NCBI GenBank assembly: GCA_934636425.1
Contig: CAKUAV010000047.1
Location: 1 to 17,933, forward strand
DNA from: an uncultured Clostridia bacterium
GTDB lineage: Bacteria; Bacillota; Clostridia; Christensenellales; Aristaeellaceae
Length of the DNA: 17,933 bases
Direction: 5' to 3'
Positions 14,256-17,933 of this stretch are shown here, piece after piece. Position numbers and translations under genes: made by a program. Every line of letters starts with the position of its first letter. Positions within the stretch are counted from its first letter, which is position 1. The notes beneath the pieces were generated by a model. It was not told the origin of the DNA. It saw nothing but the letters and a program-made list of their open reading frames with translations, and did no database searches.

Positions 14256-15338
14256 ATGCAAAAATATCGTGTGGGCATCATCGGCGCGACCGGCATGGTC
14301 GGCCAGCGCTTCCTGACGCTTCTGGCGGATCATCCCTGGTTCGAAGTGACTGCCCTGGCCGCGAGCGCCCGCTCCGCCGGACAGACCTACCGCGAGGCCG
14401 TCGCCAGCCGCTGGGCGTTCGACTGGCCGATCCCCGATTACGCCGCCGACATGACCATACTCGACGCCGCCGACGTAAACGCGCTCGCCGAGAATGTCGA
14501 TTTCACGTTCTGCGCCGTCGATATGCCCAAGGATCAGATCCGCGCGCTGGAGGATTCCGTCGCAAAGACCGAAACGCCGGTGGTCTCCAACAACTCCGCG
14601 CACCGCTGGACGAAGGACGTGCCCATGATGGTGCCCGAGGTCAACGCCGATCACACAGCGGTCATAGAATATCAGCGCCGCCGCCTGGGCACGAAGACCG
14701 GCTTTGTGGCCGTCAAGCCCAACTGCTCCATTCAGGGCTATGTGCCCGCGCTCAGCCCGCTGCGCGATTTCGGCGTCAGGCAGATCAGCGTCTGCACCTA
14801 TCAGGCCATTTCCGGCGCGGGCAAGACGTTCAAGCGCTGGCCGGAGATGATCGACAATGTCATACCCTATATCGGCGGCGAGGAAGAAAAGAGCGAGATG
14901 GAGCCGCTCAAAATCTGGGGCCATGTCGAAAACGGCGAGATCGTCAGCGCCGACGCGCCGGTGATCAGCGCGCAGTGCTACCGCGTGCCGGTCTCCGACG
15001 GCCACATGGCCGCCGTGTCGGTGTCCTTTGACAAAAAGCCCCCGCGCGACGAGATTCTCGATCGCTGGAAGGCGTTTAAGGGCGCGCCTCAGGAGCTGAA
15101 CCTGCCCTCCGCCCCGAAGCAGTTCCTGACCTACTTTGAGGAGGACAACCGCCCGCAGACCCGCCTTGACCGCGATCTGGAGCGCGGCATGGGCGTGAGC
15201 CTGGGCCGCCTGCGCGAGGACAGCATATTCGATTACAAATTCGCCGCGCTGGCACACAACACCGTTCGCGGCGCGGCCGGCGGCGCCGTGCTGACCGCCG
15301 AGCTGCTCTGCGCGCAGGGCTATATACCGCACAAGTAA
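14256..15338 (+). CDS. asd: Aspartate-semialdehyde dehydrogenase, archaeal/fungal type
   Basis: 360 residues. It catalyses NADPH-dependent reduction of aspartyl phosphate to aspartate semialdehyde, the branch point to lysine/diaminopimelate, threonine and methionine. The N-terminus has the nucleotide-binding GIIGATGMVGQRF (7-19). SNNSAHR (111-117), the catalytic cysteine C157 in KPNCSIQG, TYQAISGAG (181-189), and H250 in SDGHMAAVSV follow. The HPWFEV segment, the SNNSAHR form and the overall length fit the archaeal/yeast branch rather than the enterobacterial one. The ATG at 14256 follows GGAGGG; the frame is open upstream into the promoter. It stands alone with its own promoter and terminator, without lysC or dapA beside it. 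Assignment is secure. Confidence 0.93.
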   Translation: MQKYRVGIIGATGMVGQRFLTLLADHPWFEVTALAASARSAGQTYREAVASRWAFDWPIPDYAADMTILDAADVNALAENVDFTFCAVDMPKDQIRALEDSVAKTETPVVSNNSAHRWTKDVPMMVPEVNADHTAVIEYQRRRLGTKTGFVAVKPNCSIQGYVPALSPLRDFGVRQISVCTYQAISGAGKTFKRWPEMIDNVIPYIGGEEEKSEMEPLKIWGHVENGEIVSADAPVISAQCYRVPVSDGHMAAVSVSFDKKPPRDEILDRWKAFKGAPQELNLPSAPKQFLTYFEEDNRPQTRLDRDLERGMGVSLGRLREDSIFDYKFAALAHNTVRGAAGGAVLTAELLCAQGYIPHK

Positions 15339-15351
15339 GGCATTCCTTCAT

Positions 15352-15381
15352 CCCTCCGTGCTGACGCGCGGAGGGGTTTTT
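15352..15381 (+). terminator. Intrinsic terminator of asd
   Basis: CCCTCCG (15352-15358) pairs with CGGAGGG (15369-15375), followed by G and TTTTT. It lies 14 bases after the asd stop codon. Confidence 0.85.
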
Positions 15382-15428
15382 GCGTCTTGAAAAACGTAAT
15401 ATAGTTTGCATTCTTCGGAACATAGTTG

Positions 15429-15457
15429 TTTACGAATCGCGCCGCGTGTGGTACTCT
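15429..15457 (+). promoter_or_regulatory. Sigma-A promoter of the GH10 gene
   Basis: TTTACG (15429-15434), 17-base spacer and TACTCT (15452-15457) with an extended -10 TGG just before it. The start codon is about 40 bases below. Confidence 0.55.
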
Positions 15458-15495
15458 ATGTGTGGATCACAAATCCAGCCAAGGAGGACACGATC

Positions 15496-16827
15496 ATGAC
15501 ACGTGAAGAATATATGCTGAAGCCCTTTAAGGACAACGCCGATCTGATCGCCGAACGCTCGAAGGCCGGCATCGAAAACGGCCGCAAGGGCTTTGCCACA
15601 ATCGCCCTGAAGGACGAAAAGGGCAATCCCGTCCGCGAGGCGACCGTCAGACTCACCCAGAAGACGCACGATTTCAAATACGGCGCGAACATATTCATGC
15701 TGGACGAATTTGAAACCGAGGAGAAGAACGCCGCCTACCGCGAGGTGTTCAAGCAGCACTTCAACATGGCCACAGTGCCCTTCTACTGGGACACGCTCGA
15801 GCCGGAGGAGGGCAAGCCGCGCTTTGCGAAGGACTCGCCCAGGGTGTACCGCCGCCCCGCGCCCGATCTGTGCCTTGAATACTGCGAGGAGAACGGCATC
15901 ACCCCCAAGGCGCACTGCCTGCACTACGATCACTTCGAGCCGAAATGGCTGCAAAAGTACGACGAGCCGACGCAGTGGAAAAAGCTCGACAGGCGCATGG
16001 CCGAGTGCGCCGAGCGCTACGCCCGCCGCATCCACGGCTGGGAAGTAACCAACGAGTCCTACTGGCGCAGCTACACCACGCCCATGTACATCAATCCCCT
16101 GTTCATGGAGCGCTCCTTCCAGATGGCCGAGCGCCATTTCCCGATGAACGAGCTGATCTGCAACGAGGGCGGCGAGTGCTTCCGCGAGGATTTCCTCTAC
16201 AACCGCTATCCCTACTTCATGCAGGTCGAACGCGCGCTGCTCAAGGGCGCGCCCATCGACACGATCGGCTTCCAGTATCACGTCTGGTGCGACGTCAGCA
16301 ACGAGGCCGACGTGGTGAAAAAGCAGTTCAACCCGATCAATATGTACCGCGTGTTCGACACCTTCGCCGCGCTGGGACGCCCCTTCCAGATCACCGAGGT
16401 CACATTCCCCTGCCACGATCCCTTCAGCCGCGAGGCCGAGGAGATTCAGGCCGAGGTGCTCAAAAACCTCTACACCATCTGGTTCGGCGAGAGTAACATC
16501 GAGGCGGTCATCTACTGGAATCTGGTGGACGGCTACGCCTTCAACGCCGAGCCGGGCGACTTCAGCTGCGGCGAAAACAAGCTGGCCGGCGGCCTGATGC
16601 ACTTCGACATCACGCCCAAGCCCGCGCTGAATGTGCTCCGCGATCTCTTCACGAAGCAGTGGCGCACGGGCGAGACGCTGACCGTCGGCGAGAGCGGCTG
16701 CGCGGCCTTCAAGGGCTTCTACGGCGAATACGACGCGGAGGTCACCGCAAACGGCAGAACCACGCATCACGCCATCCACCTGACCAAGACTCCCGACGCG
16801 AATCCGACATTCACGCTGACCGTGTAA
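15496..16827 (+). CDS. GH10 family endo-beta-1,4-xylanase-like enzyme
   Basis: 443 residues. Residues 30-70 form a beta-rich N-terminal piece (KGFATIALKDEKGNPVREA, then KYGANIF), and a GH10 barrel covers about 75-385. The acid/base is E187 in WEVTNE (182-187), the nucleophile E301 in ITEVTF (299-304), and YWNLVDG (340-346) matches the conserved WGLTDG region. The last 55 residues (GETLTVGESG onward) look like a small beta domain. GH10 enzymes cleave xylan or xylo-oligosaccharides with retention. There is no signal peptide or carbohydrate-binding module, so it is likely intracellular and acts on imported oligosaccharides. AAGGAGG lies just before the ATG at 15496, which is preferred over upstream in-frame starts. 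It is monocistronic. Confidence 0.88.
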   Translation: MTREEYMLKPFKDNADLIAERSKAGIENGRKGFATIALKDEKGNPVREATVRLTQKTHDFKYGANIFMLDEFETEEKNAAYREVFKQHFNMATVPFYWDTLEPEEGKPRFAKDSPRVYRRPAPDLCLEYCEENGITPKAHCLHYDHFEPKWLQKYDEPTQWKKLDRRMAECAERYARRIHGWEVTNESYWRSYTTPMYINPLFMERSFQMAERHFPMNELICNEGGECFREDFLYNRYPYFMQVERALLKGAPIDTIGFQYHVWCDVSNEADVVKKQFNPINMYRVFDTFAALGRPFQITEVTFPCHDPFSREAEEIQAEVLKNLYTIWFGESNIEAVIYWNLVDGYAFNAEPGDFSCGENKLAGGLMHFDITPKPALNVLRDLFTKQWRTGETLTVGESGCAAFKGFYGEYDAEVTANGRTTHHAIHLTKTPDANPTFTLTV

Positions 16828-16839
16828 AAGCGCATAAAG

Positions 16840-16882
16840 CGCCCGCCATCGCACGTCTGTCCGTGCGGCGGCGGGCGTTTTT
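16840..16882 (+). terminator. Terminator of the GH10 gene, possibly bidirectional
   Basis: CGCCCGCC-AT-CGCACG (16840-16855) pairs with CGTGCG-GC-GGCGGGCG (16862-16877), broken only by a two-base internal mismatch, followed by TTTTT. Read on the minus strand the same hairpin is followed by CTTTA, so it may also stop the converging HxlR transcript. Confidence 0.88.
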
Positions 16883-16936
16883 GAGGCTTTCCTCTCTGCG
16901 GGAGCGGCGCACCGAAAGCAGCGGCTTTGTCATGTG

Positions 16937-17260
16937 TCAGATCACTGATTTATAATAGTTCCCGAAGTCGGCAAGCGCGTCAATAATGGGCAGCATCTTT
17001 CTGCCAAGATCCGTCAGCCCATATTCGACGCGCGGCGGCACTTCCCGATAATCGCGCCGATACGCCAGGCCGTCGTCGATCATCTGGCGCAGGCTGTCTG
17101 TCAAAACCTTCTGGGAAATGCCGTCCAGATCTCTTTGCAGCTCATTGAAGCGCCACGGACGCGCCTTCAGATTGCGCAGGATCAGCAATTTCCATTTCCC
17201 GCCAATCAGCGCCACGGCGGTTGCAACCGGGCACGCCGGCAGTTCGTCTTTCGTCTTCAC
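16937..17260 (-). CDS. HxlR-family winged-helix transcription regulator
   Basis: 107 residues. The family core is CPVATAVALIGGKWKLLIL (10-28), followed by the recognition region GISQKVLTDSLRQM (47-60) and the wing with PPRVEYGLTDLG (75-86). C10 is the conserved N-terminal cysteine that in several relatives (HypR, YodB, QorR types) senses electrophiles or redox stress. The GTG at 17260 is preferred because GGGGGAGG lies eight bases above it; the GTG at 17269 overlaps that ribosome site. The gene is divergent from a small cupin gene and the two share about 140 bases with a palindrome, so it probably controls itself and the cupin. Confidence 0.88.
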   Translation of the reverse strand: MKTKDELPACPVATAVALIGGKWKLLILRNLKARPWRFNELQRDLDGISQKVLTDSLRQMIDDGLAYRRDYREVPPRVEYGLTDLGRKMLPIIDALADFGNYYKSVI

Positions 17261-17280
17261 TTCAGCCACCTCCCCCGCAA

Positions 17281-17309
17281 ATTATAGCACATTCTTTTTT
17301 GCGTGTACA
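17281..17309 (-). promoter_or_regulatory. Promoter of the HxlR gene
   Basis: Minus strand TGTACA (17304-17309), 17-base spacer and a perfect TATAAT (17281-17286) with an extended -10 TGC. The start codon is about 21 bases below, giving a very short leader. Confidence 0.7.
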
Positions 17310-17312
17310 GTT

Positions 17313-17336
17313 ACAAAAAAGTGCGTACTTGTTTTT
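17313..17336. promoter_or_regulatory. Candidate HxlR operator
   Basis: An interrupted palindrome centred on GCGT at 17323-17326. Its inner arms are AAGT and ACTT, and AAAA (left) and TTTT (right) extend them after one mismatch. It abuts the -35 box of the HxlR promoter and covers the -35 box of the cupin promoter, so a bound dimer could repress both. Binding is inferred; the AAGT-N4-ACTT core is in the style of the TACT/AGTA palindromes of this family. Confidence 0.5.
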
Positions 17337-17357
17337 CCGCGGTCAGTCCCTTAAACT
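17329..17357 (+). promoter_or_regulatory. Promoter of the cupin gene
   Basis: TTGTTT (17329-17334), 17-base spacer, TAAACT (17352-17357). The start codon at 17404 is about 46 bases below. Confidence 0.55.
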
Positions 17358-17403
17358 ATAGTCAGGCAGGGAAACCTGCAAATATCCCAGGAGGTTGAAA
17401 ACC

Positions 17404-17757
17404 ATGGCCAATTACACAAAGACGAATATCGGAAACGAAGGACGCTTCGAGCTTCACGAAAAGCTGGCTCTCACCGGCGCCGAGATCAGCGTCAACCGCT
17501 TCCCTGCCGGCGCGGGCGTTCCGTTTGTCCATTCTCACAGGAACAACGAAGAAATCTACGGCATCATTGACGGCAGGGGCAAGGCTGTGATTGACGGCGA
17601 AGAGATTGCTCTGACCGCGGGGGACTGGCTGAAGATTGCGCCGGCCGCAAAACGGCAGTTCTCCGCCGACAAGGACTCTGGCATGACCTATATCTGCATT
17701 CAGGTGAAGGAAAACTCTCTCAAGGGCTTTACGGCAGACGACGCCGTCATCGGATGA
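17404..17757 (+). CDS. Small single-domain cupin
   Basis: 117 residues forming one cupin barrel. Cupin motif 1 is G38-V-P-F-V-H43-S-H45 with E49/E50 and the closing glycine G57, giving three metal ligands (H43, H45, E49 or E50). Motif 2 is GDWLKIAPAAKRQFS (73-87), in which the usual metal-binding histidine is absent and Q85 lies near its place. The protein may bind metal weakly or use a different ligand; its reaction is unknown. The ATG at 17404 follows AGGAGG by nine bases; a TTG at 17395 in the same frame touches the ribosome site and is unlikely. It is divergent from the HxlR regulator, suggesting a role in electrophile or redox response. Copy B of the dispersed repeat follows immediately. 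Confidence 0.85.
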   Translation: MANYTKTNIGNEGRFELHEKLALTGAEISVNRFPAGAGVPFVHSHRNNEEIYGIIDGRGKAVIDGEEIALTAGDWLKIAPAAKRQFSADKDSGMTYICIQVKENSLKGFTADDAVIG

Positions 17758-17779
17758 CATACGCCGGCGGCACAGAGAA

Positions 17780-17933
17780 AGAAGCGCGAGACCATGCGCT
17801 TCTCAGACTGTCGAAAAACCCTTGGAGAGCTCGAGAGGGCCGGAGCTCTCTCGAGCTTTTAATCGTGCCCGGCGGCGTGTACGGCGGGCGCGGGACGATT
17901 TTTGCGGCGGAAAATCTTATTTTCCAGAGCAAA
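17780..17933 (+). repeat. Dispersed structured repeat, copy B (cut by window end)
   Basis: This copy follows the cupin gene in the sense direction. It shares with copy A at 13010-13160 the same order of conserved blocks, from AGACTGTCGAAAA to CCAGAGCAAA at the last base. Stems: AGAAGCGC/GCGCTTCT (17780-17787 with 17796-17803), AGCTCGAGAG/CTCTCGAGCT (17828-17837 with 17848-17857, then TTT), TCGT-g-CCCG with CGGG-ACGA, and GGAAAA/TTTTCC near 17909-17925. The second stem plus its T run could end the cupin transcript. The element probably continues past the window. Confidence 0.75.

Overview
The window looks like chromosome from an uncultured, GC-rich gut Clostridia-type Firmicute (Christensenellales or Oscillospirales-like; lineage inferred). 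The reasons are strong GGAGG ribosome binding sites, sigma-A promoters (TTGNNN-17-TANNNT), intrinsic terminators, VanW and Noc/ParB-family proteins, and cytoplasmic plant- and mucin-glycan glycosidases. I see no rRNA, tRNA, CRISPR array, prophage or transposase.

Layout. 1-310 is AT-rich non-coding DNA. It holds a perfect consensus promoter firing leftward out of the window and the terminator of the first gene. 311-2131 (-) is a GH129/GH101-like glycosidase and 2322-3344 (-) a secreted double-VanW protein. 3646-6222 (+) is a cell-envelope operon: membrane-anchored phosphodiester glycosidase, small two-helix membrane protein, and a GT2-GtrA fusion. From 14067 down to 6297 every gene is on the minus strand: a sugar isomerase/epimerase-like TIM barrel, a Noc/ParB-family protein, a ThuA-like protein, then a tight four-gene operon of PHP phosphoesterase, calcineurin-like phosphoesterase, GH127 beta-L-arabinofuranosidase-like enzyme and histidine phosphatase. 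The plus strand resumes with an archaeal/fungal-type aspartate-semialdehyde dehydrogenase (asd) and a GH10 xylanase, each with its own promoter and terminator. The right end is a divergent pair, an HxlR regulator (-) and a small cupin (+), sharing a palindromic operator candidate.

How the genes fit together. The three glycosidases (GH129-like, GH127, GH10) lack signal peptides, so they probably act on imported oligosaccharides; no transporter is present here. The ThuA-like and TIM-barrel proteins fit downstream sugar metabolism. The phosphoesterase/GH127 operon combines three unrelated phosphoester-cleaving folds with one glycosidase, which suggests a phosphorylated glycan or glycosyl-phosphate substrate, but this is inference.

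The least ordinary feature is a dispersed intergenic repeat of about 150 bp, present at 13010-13160 and again at 17780-17933 (running off the window end). Its sequence differs between copies, but several stem-loops are kept by paired changes, which points to a structured RNA or a non-autonomous mobile element. The first copy sits between 27-bp near-identical direct repeats.
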